A stretch of 64,000 nt of DNA from contig NZ_JACIEM010000002.1 of the NCBI RefSeq assembly GCF_014196845.1, positions 434,001 through 498,000 of the forward strand, given 5' to 3'. The notes under the pieces were generated by a model. It ran no database searches and was not told where the DNA came from. It was given only the letters and a program-made list of their open reading frames with translations. A program made the translations under genes and the position numbers. Below, piece after piece: positions 18,280-29,115 of this stretch (positions within the stretch are counted from its first letter, which is position 1; every line of letters starts with the position of its first letter). Source of the stretch: Aurantimonas endophytica (lineage in GTDB: Bacteria; Pseudomonadota; Alphaproteobacteria; Rhizobiales; Rhizobiaceae).

Positions 18280-19227
18280 CTATCTGGCTCCGGCTTCCTG
18301 CTCGCGCAAGCCGGTCTCGCTGCCGGCCGCCTCGGCCATGCGGGCGCGCAGCGTCGTATCGAAGATCGCGCCGACCAGTATATGCAGCCGGCCGGCGGGG
18401 CCGAACACGTCGTTCAGCCGCGCATGCGCAGTCTCCACATGCCGGTCGATCCGATGCACGACGGATGGCCGCCCGAGCATCGAAACGATGGTCGACTTGC
18501 CGATATCCTTGCCGATGTCCTTGCCGATGGTAATCGCGCTGGAGCCGCCATCCAGCAGGTCGTCGAGCAGCTGGAAGGCGTGACCCAGTTCGGCCGCGAA
18601 CTCCCGCAGCCGCGACCGCGTGGTGGCGTCTGCCCCGGCGACGACAGCGCCGATCTCCACCGCGGCGGAGAACAGCGAACCGGTCTTCAGGCCGTTCGCG
18701 ACGGCGATGTCGGCGACCGGGCGTGCGGCGCGCCCGCCGCGCAGATCCTCGAACTGGCCGCCGACCAGGCCGCTCACCCCGACGGCGCGGGTCAGCAGGC
18801 GGATACACTCGGTCCGTGCCGCTGGCGGCAGTGTCTCGATCGTCGTCAGCATCTCGAAGGCGCCGGCCAGCACGCCGATAGAGGCCAGCACGGCGACGTC
18901 CTCGCCATAGGTGATGTGCACGGCCGGCTGGCCGCGCCGCATCGTCGCATCGTCCATCGACGGCAGGTCGTCGAGGATCAGCGAGGCGGCATGCACCATC
19001 TCTACCGCACAACCGGCGTCGATCGCGGGGGCGAGGTCGCCGCCAAGATCCTCGGCGGCAATCGCGGTCATCAGCGGCCGCAGCCGCTTGCCGGGCGCCA
19101 GAACGCTTGCCGCGATGGCGGCGTCCAGCTGTGTCTGGCCCGGGATGGCACGCGGGATCAGGTCGGCCAGCCGCTGGTCGATCTTGCGGACATAGACGGC
19201 AACGCCGCTCTTGAGGTCCACTGTCAT
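18280..19227 (-). CDS. crtE: Geranylgeranyl diphosphate synthase CrtE
   Basis: A 315-residue trans-prenyltransferase that builds the C20 substrate for CrtB. The first Asp-rich motif, LILDDLPSMDDATMRRGQPA, has the DDxxxxD spacing typical of bacterial GGPP synthases. The second is FQLLDDLLDGG. Just after it, GKDIGKDIGKSTIV is encoded by a near-perfect tandem repeat of 12 bases (18497-18530). It begins a crtE-crtZ minus-strand pair and diverges from the IPP isomerase gene across 140 bases. A second prenyl synthase at 51131-52147 is the quinone side-chain enzyme, so this one is assigned to carotenoids by context. Confidence 0.92.
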   Translation of the reverse strand: MTVDLKSGVAVYVRKIDQRLADLIPRAIPGQTQLDAAIAASVLAPGKRLRPLMTAIAAEDLGGDLAPAIDAGCAVEMVHAASLILDDLPSMDDATMRRGQPAVHITYGEDVAVLASIGVLAGAFEMLTTIETLPPAARTECIRLLTRAVGVSGLVGGQFEDLRGGRAARPVADIAVANGLKTGSLFSAAVEIGAVVAGADATTRSRLREFAAELGHAFQLLDDLLDGGSSAITIGKDIGKDIGKSTIVSMLGRPSVVHRIDRHVETAHARLNDVFGPAGRLHILVGAIFDTTLRARMAEAAGSETGLREQEAGAR

Positions 19228-19367
19228 GGCGAGACGACTGCCTTGGAGTCAAACAAACTTGTCACTGTCCATTCGTACACGAAATCCGATAGGGAATGCT
19301 AACACGAACCGACCGGGATGCGACCGCCAACGGCCGTTGAGATTACAACTGCGACGATAGGACTGGG

Positions 19368-20438
19368 ATGCGGGTGACGAAACGGGACGAATCGTCGTCG
19401 ACGGCCGATATCGGAGCGCGCAAGAGCGACCATCTCGACATCGTGCTCGCGCCCTCGCTCGCCTCGCAGCGCGTTGCCAGCGGTCTCGATCGCGTGGTCT
19501 TCGAGCACGTCGCACTGCCCGAGCTGTCGCTCGCCGAGATCGACCTGTCGACCCGGTTCCTCGGTCGGCGCCTGCAGGCGCCGCTCCTGATCAGTTCGAT
19601 GACCGGGGGGCCGGAACGTGCGGCCCGCATCAATGCCCACCTGGCCGAAGCCGCCGAGGAACTGGGCATCGCGCTTGCCGTCGGCTCGCAGCGCATCGCA
19701 CTGGAAGGAAGGGCGTCCGGCGGCCTCGATGGCTCGCTGCGGCGCCTCGCGCCGAGCATTCCCATCCTCGCCAATGTCGGCGGTGCCCAGCTCGTCCTCG
19801 GCTACGGCCGCAGCGAGGCCGAGCGCGCCGTCGAGATGATTGGCGCCGACGCGCTGATCATCCATCTCAATCCGCTGCAGGAAGCGCTGCAGGAAGGCGG
19901 CGACACCGACTGGCGCGGCGTGATGGCGGCGATCGAGGCGCTCGTTGCCGTCCTGTCGGTCCCTGTGGTGGTCAAGGAGGTCGGCGCAGGAATATCCGGG
20001 CCGATTGCCCGACGCCTGGCCGATGCAGGTGTTTACGCCATAGACGTCGCCGGAGCCGGCGGCACCAGCTGGGCTGCCGTCGAGGCCGAGCGCGCAGCCG
20101 AGCCCGCGCATCGCGACACCGCGCTGCTCTTTGCCGGCTGGGGCATCCCGACCGCCGACGCCATTCTCGATGTCCGCGAGGCCTGTCCGGAAACGCTCGT
20201 CATCGGCTCCGGCGGGATCGCCAGCGGGCTCGATGTCGCCAGGGCGATTCGCCTCGGCGCCGATCTTGCGGGGCAGGCGGCGGCGAGCCTCGCCAGCGCC
20301 GACCATTCGGCGGAGGCCACGTCGCTGCATTTCCGGACGGTGATCGCCCAGCTGCGGGTGGCCTGCTTCTGCACCGGCTCGGCGAACTTGGCGGCCCTGC
20401 GCCAGGCGCGCCTGGTCGCGCCAGCGACTACGGCCTGA
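19368..20438 (+). CDS. fni: Type 2 (FMN-dependent) isopentenyl-diphosphate isomerase
   Basis: A 356-residue TIM-barrel flavoenzyme that interconverts IPP and DMAPP, supplying both to CrtE. RKSDHLDIVL at about 18-27 matches the conserved N-terminal substrate loop. APLLISSMTGG near 66-76, AVGSQRIAL near 104-112 and IGSGGIASGLDVARAIRLGA near 281-300 are typical of Fni. It is unrelated to the Nudix type 1 enzyme. The gene is divergent from crtE, consistent with shared control, and its last 11 bases overlap the end of cbbR on the opposite strand. Confidence 0.94.
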   Translation: MRVTKRDESSSTADIGARKSDHLDIVLAPSLASQRVASGLDRVVFEHVALPELSLAEIDLSTRFLGRRLQAPLLISSMTGGPERAARINAHLAEAAEELGIALAVGSQRIALEGRASGGLDGSLRRLAPSIPILANVGGAQLVLGYGRSEAERAVEMIGADALIIHLNPLQEALQEGGDTDWRGVMAAIEALVAVLSVPVVVKEVGAGISGPIARRLADAGVYAIDVAGAGGTSWAAVEAERAAEPAHRDTALLFAGWGIPTADAILDVREACPETLVIGSGGIASGLDVARAIRLGADLAGQAAASLASADHSAEATSLHFRTVIAQLRVACFCTGSANLAALRQARLVAPATTA

Positions 20439-21414
20439 GCAGGCGTTCTTCGGCCGGGAGCTGCTCCGGGGCTCCGCCATGCGAATCGGCCGGGTAGAGC
20501 CGGTCGATCAGCGGCAGATGCCGCGCACCGCGCTGCACCAGAAAATCCATGAAGGCGATTTCGGCCGGTGCCGTCATCCGCTCGCGGCGGCTGACCCCGT
20601 ACCATTTGCGCCGGATCGGCATGTCGGCGACGTCGAGGATCACCAGTCGCCCCATCTCGACCTCGAAGGCGATCGTGTGAGCGGAGATGAAGGCGATGCC
20701 GAGGCCTGCCATCACGGCCTGCTTGATCGTCTCGTTGGAGCCCATTTCGGCCGAGGCGGCTTCCAGGCCGCCCGGATATTCGGCAAAGAAGATCTCGAGC
20801 GAGGAGCGCGTGCCGGATCCCGGCTCGCGGATGATGATCGTCTCTTCGAGCAGCCGTTCCCGGCTGATGTCCCGCATGGTCGCCAGCGGGTGGTCCGGCG
20901 GCGCGATCATCACCAGCGGGTGGTCGCCGAAGAAGGTGGCCGTCACCGGAAACTCGACCGGCGGGCGTCCCATCAGCGCGATGTCCGAATGGTATTCCTT
21001 CAAATCGGCAATGATCGCCAGCCGGTTGCCGACCGTCAGCTTGATCTCGATGTCGGGGAAGGACTGGCGGAATGCCGCGATCAGCCGCGGCGCGAAATAC
21101 TTGGCCGTCGATACGGCGCCCAGCCGGATGGTTCCGGAGCGCACGCCCTTGATAGCCCCGACCTCGTCGCCCAGGGCCCGCAGGCTCGTCTCGACAGCGT
21201 TCGCCGCGTTGAGTACGGCAGAACCGGCCGCCGTCAGGCGCATGCCGTCATTGGTCCGGGTGAAGAGTGGCAGACCGACATCGTCCTCGAGCTGCTTTAT
21301 CTGTAGTGTCACGGCGGGCGCGGTGAGGCCGAGCTGGCGGGCGGCGGCGGCAATCGTCCGGTGTCGGACGATGGCTTGGACGGAGCGCAGCTGGCGAAGT
21401 GTGAGGTTTCGCAT
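20428..21414 (-). CDS. cbbR: LysR-type regulator CbbR of the Calvin cycle operon
   Basis: A 328-residue LysR-type transcription factor. The N-terminal winged helix-turn-helix contains RTIAAAARQLGLTAPAVTLQ at about 18-37. The effector domain follows from about residue 90. Position and divergence from cbbF identify it as CbbR, which activates cbb transcription and senses metabolites such as RuBP, PEP or NADPH in other bacteria. I use ATG 21414; a GTG two codons upstream is also possible. A matching operator is visible in the intergenic region. The gene overlaps fni tail to tail. Confidence 0.93.
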   Translation of the reverse strand: MRNLTLRQLRSVQAIVRHRTIAAAARQLGLTAPAVTLQIKQLEDDVGLPLFTRTNDGMRLTAAGSAVLNAANAVETSLRALGDEVGAIKGVRSGTIRLGAVSTAKYFAPRLIAAFRQSFPDIEIKLTVGNRLAIIADLKEYHSDIALMGRPPVEFPVTATFFGDHPLVMIAPPDHPLATMRDISRERLLEETIIIREPGSGTRSSLEIFFAEYPGGLEAASAEMGSNETIKQAVMAGLGIAFISAHTIAFEVEMGRLVILDVADMPIRRKWYGVSRRERMTAPAEIAFMDFLVQRGARHLPLIDRLYPADSHGGAPEQLPAEERLLRP

Positions 21415-21423
21415 GCCCACCCG

Positions 21424-21449
21424 TTAGACAAATTTACCGATGCGGTAAA
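21424..21449. promoter_or_regulatory. CbbR operator in the cbbR-cbbF intergenic region
   Basis: TTA at 21424-21426 and TTA at 21434-21436 are seven bases apart, matching the TNA-N7-TNA CbbR consensus. An overlapping perfect inverted repeat follows: TTTACC at 21433-21438 and GGTAAA at 21444-21449. AT-rich sequence at 21450-21468 could hold the cbbF core promoter. Binding is inferred from motif and position. Confidence 0.65.
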
Positions 21450-21538
21450 GATATTAAATTTTACTTATGGCTCAGTGCTGTCCAGAGTCCACGTGGATGA
21501 ACGGGGACGGAGAGCCTCGACATCCCAGGAGGAAACCC

Positions 21539-22582
21539 ATGACATCGTCTCTCGACGCCTATCTCGGATCGCAATGCGATGCCGACCCGACGCGACGGCA
21601 GGTCGCAGAGACGATCCGGCAATTGTGCGCCGCTTCCGTCAAGGTCCGCAACACGATTACCAACGGCTCCGCCAGCGAGCATCTCGGCGCGTCCCGCGAC
21701 GCGATGAATGCCGGCGGTGACGTTCAGAAGGAGCTCGACGTCGTTGCCGACCGGCTGTTCCTGGACGCGGCAAAAGCCGCCGGGATCGCCTATTTCGGCT
21801 CGGAAGAGCAGGACGAGGCGATCGTCATCGACAAGCAGGGCGCGCTTGCCCTCGCCATCGACCCGCTCGACGGCTCGTCCAATATCGAAACGAATGTTTC
21901 GATCGGAACCATCTTCTCGATCCTGCCGGTCACCGACGCGCATCGCGCCGACCCCAAGTCGGCGTTTCTCCAGCCGGGCTCGCGCCAGCTCGCGGCCGGC
22001 TTCTTCATCTATGGGCCGCAGCTGCTGCTGGTCCTGTCGGTGGGCAACGGCACGCACGTCTTCATCTTCTCGTCGAGCTTCGGCGGCTTCGTCGAGCTCA
22101 TCGCCTCGGTCACGATCCCCGAGCGCGCCAGCGAGTTCGCCATCAACGCTTCCAACTACCGGCACTGGGAGCCGCAGATCCGCTCCTATATCGACGACTG
22201 CCTGGCCGGTGCCGAAGGGCCGCGCGAGCGCGACTTCAACATGCGCTGGATCGGCTCGATGGTCGCCGACTGCTATCGCATCCTGGTGCGCGGCGGCGTC
22301 TTCCTCTACCCGGGCGACGCGCGCAAGGGCTATGCAAAGGGCCGCCTCCGCCATGTCTACGAGGCGAGCCCGGTGGCCTTCTGCGTCGAGCATGCCGGCG
22401 GCGCCGCCACCGATGGCCTGCATCGCATTCTCGATATCGTCCCGGACAGCCTGCATGCGCGCACGCCGCTGGTGTTCGGCGGCAAGCGCGAGGTCGCCCG
22501 GGTCGCCCGCTACATGGCCGATCCCGCCGAACTCAGCGAGCGCTCGCCGCTCTTCGGCAAGAGAAGCCTGTTCAGGGCCTGA
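21539..22582 (+). CDS. cbbF: Class I fructose-1,6-bisphosphatase CbbF
   Basis: A 347-residue sugar bisphosphatase that hydrolyses fructose-1,6- (and probably sedoheptulose-1,7-) bisphosphate in the Calvin cycle. Metal and substrate motifs include YFGSEEQDEA at about 82-91 and AIDPLDGSSNIETNVSIGTI at about 103-122. ATG 21539 follows a strong AGGAGG ribosome site; an in-frame ATG at 21467 sits in the operator region and gives an N-terminus unlike the family. It is the first gene of the cbb operon, followed by a 10-bp hairpin and then cbbP. Confidence 0.95.
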   Translation: MTSSLDAYLGSQCDADPTRRQVAETIRQLCAASVKVRNTITNGSASEHLGASRDAMNAGGDVQKELDVVADRLFLDAAKAAGIAYFGSEEQDEAIVIDKQGALALAIDPLDGSSNIETNVSIGTIFSILPVTDAHRADPKSAFLQPGSRQLAAGFFIYGPQLLLVLSVGNGTHVFIFSSSFGGFVELIASVTIPERASEFAINASNYRHWEPQIRSYIDDCLAGAEGPRERDFNMRWIGSMVADCYRILVRGGVFLYPGDARKGYAKGRLRHVYEASPVAFCVEHAGGAATDGLHRILDIVPDSLHARTPLVFGGKREVARVARYMADPAELSERSPLFGKRSLFRA

Positions 22583-22595
22583 GACGAACAACATA

Positions 22596-22621
22596 CGCCG
22601 GAGCGAAGGGGCGCTCCGGCG
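22596..22621. other. Intra-operon hairpin between cbbF and cbbP
   Basis: CGCCGGAGCG at 22596-22605 pairs perfectly with CGCTCCGGCG at 22612-22621 around a six-base AAGGGG loop. No T-run follows, so it is not a standard terminator. It may stabilise the processed 3' end of cbbF mRNA. Its right arm lies just before the GGGGAGGA ribosome site of cbbP. Confidence 0.6.
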
Positions 22622-22638
22622 CGGGGAGGAACGAAAGA

Positions 22639-23514
22639 ATGTCGGCACGCCATCCGATCATCGCCATCACCGGGTCTTCGGGCGCCGGCACGACGTCCGT
22701 GAAGAACATCTTCGACCAGATCTTCCGGCGTGAGCAGGTGCGGGCGGTGTTCATCGAGGGCGACGCCTTCCACCGCTTCGACCGCCAGGCGATGAAGCAG
22801 CGGATGGCCGACGAGGAAGCGGGCGGCAACCGCAACTTCTCCCACTTCTCCCCCGAGGCCAACATACTGGAGCGGCTGCAGGAGGTCTTCGAGGAGTATG
22901 GGCGCCGCGGCCGGGGCCAGACCCGCCACTACGTGCATGACGACGCCGAGTCCAAGCTCTACGGCACGCCGCCCGGAACATTCTCCGAATGGGCCGCCTT
23001 CGAGGACGACAGCGACCTCCTGTTCTACGAGGGGCTGCATGGCTGCGTGAAGACCGATACGGTCGATCTTGCACCGATGGCCGACCTCAAGATCGGCGTC
23101 GTGCCGGTCATCAACCTCGAATGGATCCAGAAGATCCATCGCGACAAGGCAACCCGCGGCTACTCGACCGAAGCCGTCATGGACACCATCCTGCGGCGCA
23201 TGCCGGACTACGTGAAATATATCTGCCCGCAATTTGCGCGCACCAACATCAACTTCCAGCGCGTGCCGATCGTTGATACGTCGGATCCGTTCATCGCGCG
23301 CTGGATCCCCACCGCGGACGAATCGATGATCGTCATCCGCTTCGCCAATCCCCGGGGGATCGACTTCCCCTATCTGCTGTCGATGATCAACGGCAGCTTC
23401 ATGTCTCGCGCCAACTCCATCGTGGCACCGGGCAACAAGCTCGACATTGCCATGCAGCTGATATTGACCCCGTTGATACTGCAGCTGATGGAAAAGAAGC
23501 GCCGCGCTTCGTAG
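22639..23514 (+). CDS. cbbP: Phosphoribulokinase CbbP
   Basis: A 291-residue proteobacterial-type phosphoribulokinase, which makes ribulose-1,5-bisphosphate for RubisCO. The P-loop GSSGAGTTSVKN is at about residues 14-25. The acceptor-site segment EGDAFHRFDR is near 41-50, and DLLFYEGLHG near 126-135 corresponds to the Walker B region. The C-terminal part (QLILTPLILQLMEKK) is typical of the octameric bacterial enzyme. With RubisCO, it is the diagnostic gene of the Calvin cycle. Confidence 0.97.
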   Translation: MSARHPIIAITGSSGAGTTSVKNIFDQIFRREQVRAVFIEGDAFHRFDRQAMKQRMADEEAGGNRNFSHFSPEANILERLQEVFEEYGRRGRGQTRHYVHDDAESKLYGTPPGTFSEWAAFEDDSDLLFYEGLHGCVKTDTVDLAPMADLKIGVVPVINLEWIQKIHRDKATRGYSTEAVMDTILRRMPDYVKYICPQFARTNINFQRVPIVDTSDPFIARWIPTADESMIVIRFANPRGIDFPYLLSMINGSFMSRANSIVAPGNKLDIAMQLILTPLILQLMEKKRRAS

Positions 23515-23541
23515 CGCGATCAATTCGGAAGGAAGATTTTC

Positions 23542-25548
23542 ATGTCCCAGACCGCCGCCAAGCCCGCGCCCGAGACGACCGACCTCAAGCCCAGCGACAT
23601 GGCGAACGCCATCCGCGCGCTTTCGATGGACGCCGTCCAGAAGGCCAATTCCGGCCACCCCGGCATGCCGATGGGCATGGCCGACGTCGCGACGGTGCTG
23701 TTCAAGTCGTTCCTGCGGGTCGATCCCTCGCAGCCCGAATGGCCCAACCGCGACCGCTTCATCCTGTCGAACGGCCACGGCTCGATGCTGCAATATTCCA
23801 TCATGCATCTCCTCGGCTTCCCGGAGATGACGATCGAGGAGATCGAGAATTTCCGCCAGTTCGGCAGCCGCACCGCTGGCCATCCCGAATACGGCCACGC
23901 CGCCGGCATCGAGGCGACCACCGGCCCGCTCGGCCAGGGCATGACCATGGCGGTCGGCATGGCGCTCGCCGAGCGGATGCTGAACCAGCGCTTCGGTGAC
24001 GATCTCGTCGACCACTACACGTATGCGATCGTCGGCGACGGCTGCCTGATGGAGGGTATCAGCCACGAAGCGATCGACCTCGCCGGGCATCTGAAGCTGA
24101 ACAAGCTCATCCTGCTCTGGGACGACAACAACATCACCATCGACGGCGATACCAAGCTGTCGACCTCCACCGACCAGAAGCAGCGCTTCCTTGCCCATGG
24201 CTGGAACGTCTACGAGGTTGATGGCCATGATCCGGAAGCGATCGAGACGGTGATTGCCGCCGCCCGCAAGAGCGACAAGCCGGCCTTCGTTGCCTGCAAG
24301 ACCATCATCGGCTATGGCGCGCCGAACCTGCAGGGCACCGACAAGGTGCACGGCAACGCGCTCGGCGCCGACGAGGTCGCGGCTGCCCGCAAGCACATGG
24401 TCTGGACGTCCGAGCCCTTCGTCATCCCCGAGCCGATCACCAAGGCCTGGCATGCCGTGGCGGCCGAAGGCCGCAAGGTCCGCGAAGCCTGGGAGAAGGC
24501 CCGCGACGCCTCGCCGAAGAAGGCCGCGTTCGAGAAGCAGTACGCGACGGCCCTGCCGGAGAACCTCGCCAGCCTGATGGCCGAGGCCCGCGCCAAGGTC
24601 GTCGCGGACCAGCCATCGGTCGCCACCCGCAAGGCGTCGGAGATGGCGCTCGAAGTGATCAACGGCGCCACCGAGGTGACGATCGGCGGCTCGGCCGACC
24701 TGACGCCCTCGAACAACACCAAGACCAAGGGCCTGAAGGACATCACGCCCGACGACTATTCCGGCCGCTACATCCATTACGGCATCCGCGAGCACGGCAT
24801 GGCGGCGGTGATGAACGGCATGGCGCTGCATGGCGGGTTCATCCCCTACGGCGGCACCTTCATGTGCTTCACCGACTATGCCCGCGGCGCGATCCGCCTG
24901 TCGGCGCTGATGGAGACCCGTGTCGTCTACGTCATGACCCACGACTCGATCGGCCTCGGCGAGGATGGTCCGACCCACCAGCCGGTCGAGCACCTGGCGA
25001 TGCTGCGGGCGACGCCGAACTTGCTGCTGTTCCGGCCGGCCGATGCGGTCGAGACCAACGAGGCCTGGGAGATCGCGCTGACCGAAAAGAAGCATCCCTC
25101 GGTGCTGGCGCTGTCGCGCCAGAACGTGCCGACGGTGCGTACCGGCGACACGACCGAGAACCGGTCCCGCAAGGGGGCCTATGTCCTCAAGGAGGCCGAC
25201 GGAACACGCGACGTGACGATCCTGTCGACGGGAACCGAAGTCTCGATCGCCATGGACGCCGCCCGCAAGCTCGAAGCCGAGGGCAAGAAGGTCGCCGTCG
25301 TCTCGATGCCCTGCTGGGAGCTCTTCGAGGCGCAGGACGCGGCCTATCGGCAGAGCGTGCTCGGGACCGCGCCGCGGATCGCCATCGAGGCGGCGGTGCG
25401 GCTCGGCTGGGACCGCTGGATCGGCGATAACGGCCGCTTCATCGGCATGACCGGCTTCGGCGCCTCGGCGCCCGCGCCGGAGCTCTACAAACATTTCGGC
25501 ATCACTGCCGACGCCGTCGTCGCGGCGGCGCACGAACTCGCCGGCTAG
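23542..25548 (+). CDS. cbbT: Transketolase CbbT
   Basis: A 668-residue thiamine-diphosphate enzyme that moves two-carbon ketol units between sugar phosphates in RuBP regeneration. The ThDP/Mg motif is [14 protein letters not shown] at about 156-169. [20 protein letters not shown] at about 35-54 is the conserved N-terminal block. [19 protein letters not shown] near 470-488 belongs to the pyrimidine domain. The three-domain length is complete. It lies 27 bases after cbbP in the operon; whether a second transketolase exists elsewhere cannot be known from this window. Confidence 0.96.
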   Translation: MSQTAAKPAPETTDLKPSDMANAIRALSMDAVQKANSGHPGMPMGMADVATVLFKSFLRVDPSQPEWPNRDRFILSNGHGSMLQYSIMHLLGFPEMTIEEIENFRQFGSRTAGHPEYGHAAGIEATTGPLGQGMTMAVGMALAERMLNQRFGDDLVDHYTYAIVGDGCLMEGISHEAIDLAGHLKLNKLILLWDDNNITIDGDTKLSTSTDQKQRFLAHGWNVYEVDGHDPEAIETVIAAARKSDKPAFVACKTIIGYGAPNLQGTDKVHGNALGADEVAAARKHMVWTSEPFVIPEPITKAWHAVAAEGRKVREAWEKARDASPKKAAFEKQYATALPENLASLMAEARAKVVADQPSVATRKASEMALEVINGATEVTIGGSADLTPSNNTKTKGLKDITPDDYSGRYIHYGIREHGMAAVMNGMALHGGFIPYGGTFMCFTDYARGAIRLSALMETRVVYVMTHDSIGLGEDGPTHQPVEHLAMLRATPNLLLFRPADAVETNEAWEIALTEKKHPSVLALSRQNVPTVRTGDTTENRSRKGAYVLKEADGTRDVTILSTGTEVSIAMDAARKLEAEGKKVAVVSMPCWELFEAQDAAYRQSVLGTAPRIAIEAAVRLGWDRWIGDNGRFIGMTGFGASAPAPELYKHFGITADAVVAAAHELAG

Positions 25549-25578
25549 GCGCGACACCGTACAGGGAGGACTGCTCAC

Positions 25579-26658
25579 ATGGCCAAGATCACGCTGCGAC
25601 AATTGCTCGACCATGCCGCCGAACACGACTACGGCGTGCCGGCGTTCAACATCAACAACATGGAGCAGGGCCTCGCGATCATGGAGGCGGCCGCTTCGTG
25701 CGACGCCCCCGTCATCATGCAGGCTTCACGCGGCGCGCGGTCCTACGCCAAGGACATCATGCTGGAAAAGATGATGGACGCGCTGGTGGAGATGTTTCCG
25801 GCGATCCCGGTCTGCATCCACCAGGACCACGGCAATGACGAGCAGACCTGCCTGACGGCGATCCGCCATGGCTTCACCTCGGTGATGATGGACGGATCGC
25901 TGGAGGCCGACATGAAGACGCCAGCCTCCTATGAATACAACGTCGCCATCACCGAGCGCGTCACTCGCATGGCGCACTGGGTCGGCGCCTCGGTCGAGGG
26001 CGAACTCGGCGTCCTCGGCTCGCTGGAAAGCGGCGAGGGCGAGAAGGAGGACGGCCACGGCTTCGAGGGCAAGCTGTCGGAAGACCAGCTGCTCACCGAT
26101 CCCGAACAGGCCGTCGACTTCGTTCGGCGCACCAAGGTGGACGCGCTGGCGATCGCCATGGGCACCTCGCACGGCGCCTACAAGTTCACCCGCAAGCCCG
26201 ATGGCGACATCCTCGCGATGCACGTCATCGAGGCGATCCACCAGAAACTGCCGAACACCCATCTCGTCATGCACGGATCGTCGTCGGTGCCCGAGGACCT
26301 CCAGGCGATCATCAACCGCTATGGCGGGAAGATGCGCGAGACCTACGGCGTGCCGGTGGACGAGATCGTCCGCGGCATCAGGCACGGGGTCCGCAAGGTC
26401 AATATCGACACCGACTGCCGGATGGCGATGACCGGCCAGTTCCGCAGGGTGGCGATGGAGAAGCCGGAAGAGTTCGATCCGCGCAAGTTCATGGTCCCGG
26501 CGATGGAGGCGCTGCGCAAGCTCTGCCTCGATCGCTACGAGCGCTTCGGCTGCGCCGGCAAGGCCTCGAGGATCAAGGTCCTGCCACTCGACGAGATGGC
26601 GATCCGCTACGGCAGCGGCGAGCTCGATCCGATCGCGCCGATGCAGGCCGCCGCATAG
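25579..26658 (+). CDS. cbbA: Class II fructose/sedoheptulose-bisphosphate aldolase CbbA
   Basis: A 359-residue zinc-dependent aldolase of the Calvin subtype. It joins dihydroxyacetone phosphate to glyceraldehyde-3-phosphate or erythrose-4-phosphate. [14 protein letters not shown]-like sequence ([14 protein letters not shown], about 78-91) holds the catalytic Asp and a zinc His. [20 protein letters not shown] near 141-160 and MHGSSSVPE near 231-239 are typical of the subgroup. It is followed by 164 non-coding bases before cbbL, which include a GC-rich inverted repeat right after the stop. Confidence 0.96.
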   Translation: MAKITLRQLLDHAAEHDYGVPAFNINNMEQGLAIMEAAASCDAPVIMQASRGARSYAKDIMLEKMMDALVEMFPAIPVCIHQDHGNDEQTCLTAIRHGFTSVMMDGSLEADMKTPASYEYNVAITERVTRMAHWVGASVEGELGVLGSLESGEGEKEDGHGFEGKLSEDQLLTDPEQAVDFVRRTKVDALAIAMGTSHGAYKFTRKPDGDILAMHVIEAIHQKLPNTHLVMHGSSSVPEDLQAIINRYGGKMRETYGVPVDEIVRGIRHGVRKVNIDTDCRMAMTGQFRRVAMEKPEEFDPRKFMVPAMEALRKLCLDRYERFGCAGKASRIKVLPLDEMAIRYGSGELDPIAPMQAAA

Positions 26659-26765
26659 CAGAAGGCGGTCCGCCGGAAGGGCCGCCGCACACGACAGGTA
26701 CCGAAGTGACAGCAGACACACGGCGCGGGGGCACCCTCCGCGGCGAAGGGACAGTCTTGTCCTGA

Positions 26766-28280
<1,515 letters not shown>

Positions 28281-28295
28281 GCCGCGTCGGCGAAG

Positions 28296-28328
28296 CCGGG
28301 GCGGGACGCCCTCCCAGTCCTGCCCCGG
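28296..28328. repeat. GC-rich hairpin after cbbL
   Basis: CCGGGGCGGG at 28296-28305 pairs with CCTGCCCCGG at 28319-28328 with one mismatch. It begins 16 bases after the cbbL stop. No T-run follows, so it more likely protects the cbbL transcript or is a repeat remnant than ends transcription. Confidence 0.45.
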
Positions 28329-28398
28329 CGGACATTCAGAGGCGCAGCGACGCAGGCGGCTTCAGGCCCTCGCCCGGCCTCCGCTTCGCTCGGCCACC

Positions 28399-28416
28399 CT
28401 CCCCCGCAAGCGGGAG
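28399..28416. repeat. Short rhizobial palindrome between cbbL and cbbS
   Basis: CTCCCCCGC, AAG and CGGGAG form a short stem inside a stretch containing CTCGCCCGGCCTCCGCTTCG. Such stretches are frequent fragments of intergenic mosaic repeats in rhizobia. Together with the hairpin at 28296 it fills much of the 191-base cbbL-cbbS spacer, which is long for this gene pair. Confidence 0.45.
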
Positions 28417-28471
28417 AGGAAATCTTCGACGTCAGCTAGCCGCGACGAAACAACGATTACAGGAGAGCATC

Positions 28472-28894
28472 ATGCGTATCACCCAGGGCGCCTTCTCGTT
28501 CCTGCCCGACCTCACCGACGAGCAGATCACCGCGCAGGTCCAGTACTGCCTCGACAATGGCTGGGCGGTGAACCTCGAATACACCGACGACCCGCACCCG
28601 CGGAACACCTACTGGGACATGTGGGGCCACCCGATGTTCGACATCGCCGACGCGGCCGGCGTGATGATGGAACTCGCCAATTGCCGCAAGGCGCACGGCG
28701 ATCTCTACATCCGCATGTCGGCCTTCGACTCCACCCATGGCTGGGAGTCGGTGAAGCTGTCCTTCATCGTCAACCGGCCGGCCAACGAGCCGGGCTTCCG
28801 CCTCCGACGCCAGGAAGCCGGCGGTCGCAACATCCGCTACACCACCGAGCCCTACGCCACCGACAAGCCGGAAGGCGACCGTTACGCGGAGTGA
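28472..28894 (+). CDS. cbbS: RubisCO small subunit, form IC
   Basis: A 140-residue small subunit that caps the L8 core. It starts [20 protein letters not shown], and residues 31-37 (WAVNLEY) and [16 protein letters not shown] near 44-59 match red-type small subunits. The longer C-terminus ([19 protein letters not shown]) is the beta-hairpin extension of form IC/ID that replaces the loop of green enzymes. An AGGAGAG ribosome site precedes ATG 28472. The open frame in this phase extends far upstream across cbbL, but that part is a shadow. Confidence 0.97.
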   Translation: MRITQGAFSFLPDLTDEQITAQVQYCLDNGWAVNLEYTDDPHPRNTYWDMWGHPMFDIADAAGVMMELANCRKAHGDLYIRMSAFDSTHGWESVKLSFIVNRPANEPGFRLRRQEAGGRNIRYTTEPYATDKPEGDRYAE

Positions 28895-28922
28895 GCGCGG
28901 TCGGCTTGTCTCCAACGTCGCC

Positions 28923-29046
28923 GTCATCCTCGGGCCCCGTCCCGAGGATCCAGAGCGGCGGCTCGGCTCGGGTCTTTGGGCCCGGGCCCGGCGGGGCCCC
29001 AGTCGGCGCGGAAGACTGGATCCTCGGGACGGGGCCCGAGGATGAC
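28923..29046. repeat. REP-like palindromic element, copy 2
   Basis: The 30-base arm at 28923-28952 is the exact reverse complement of the arm at 29017-29046, separated by 64 bases. The right arm is identical to that of copy 1 (4570-4599). The element sits between cbbS and cbbX. The transcript could fold into a long stem that separates expression of RubisCO from its activase. Confidence 0.85.
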
Positions 29047-29115
29047 GACGCGCCAGGAGGGTACCGCGCTTCGTAGCGGCGCACCCAGACGGCGAAATCA
29101 ACGGGAGGTCATCCA

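Noticed and set aside
17738-19252. A 504-codon minus-strand frame suggesting a crtE-crtZ fusion
   Set aside because: Only the last 178 codons are CrtZ; the upstream part is out of frame with the real crtE and looks like shadow sequence.
19228-19367. PpsR/CrtJ site (TGT-N12-ACA) in the crtE-fni region
   Set aside because: TGT and ACA triplets are present, but none with the right spacing.
21467-21538. Earlier in-frame ATG for cbbF
   Set aside because: It lies in the AT-rich promoter zone next to the CbbR site, has no ribosome site and encodes non-family sequence, whereas ATG 21539 has AGGAGG.
22510-25626. A 1038-codon open frame on the minus strand across cbbF, cbbP, cbbT and cbbA
   Set aside because: It is antisense to four clear enzymes, has no domain, and its composition (His/Arg/Asp-rich) is the normal by-product of GC-rich codon use.
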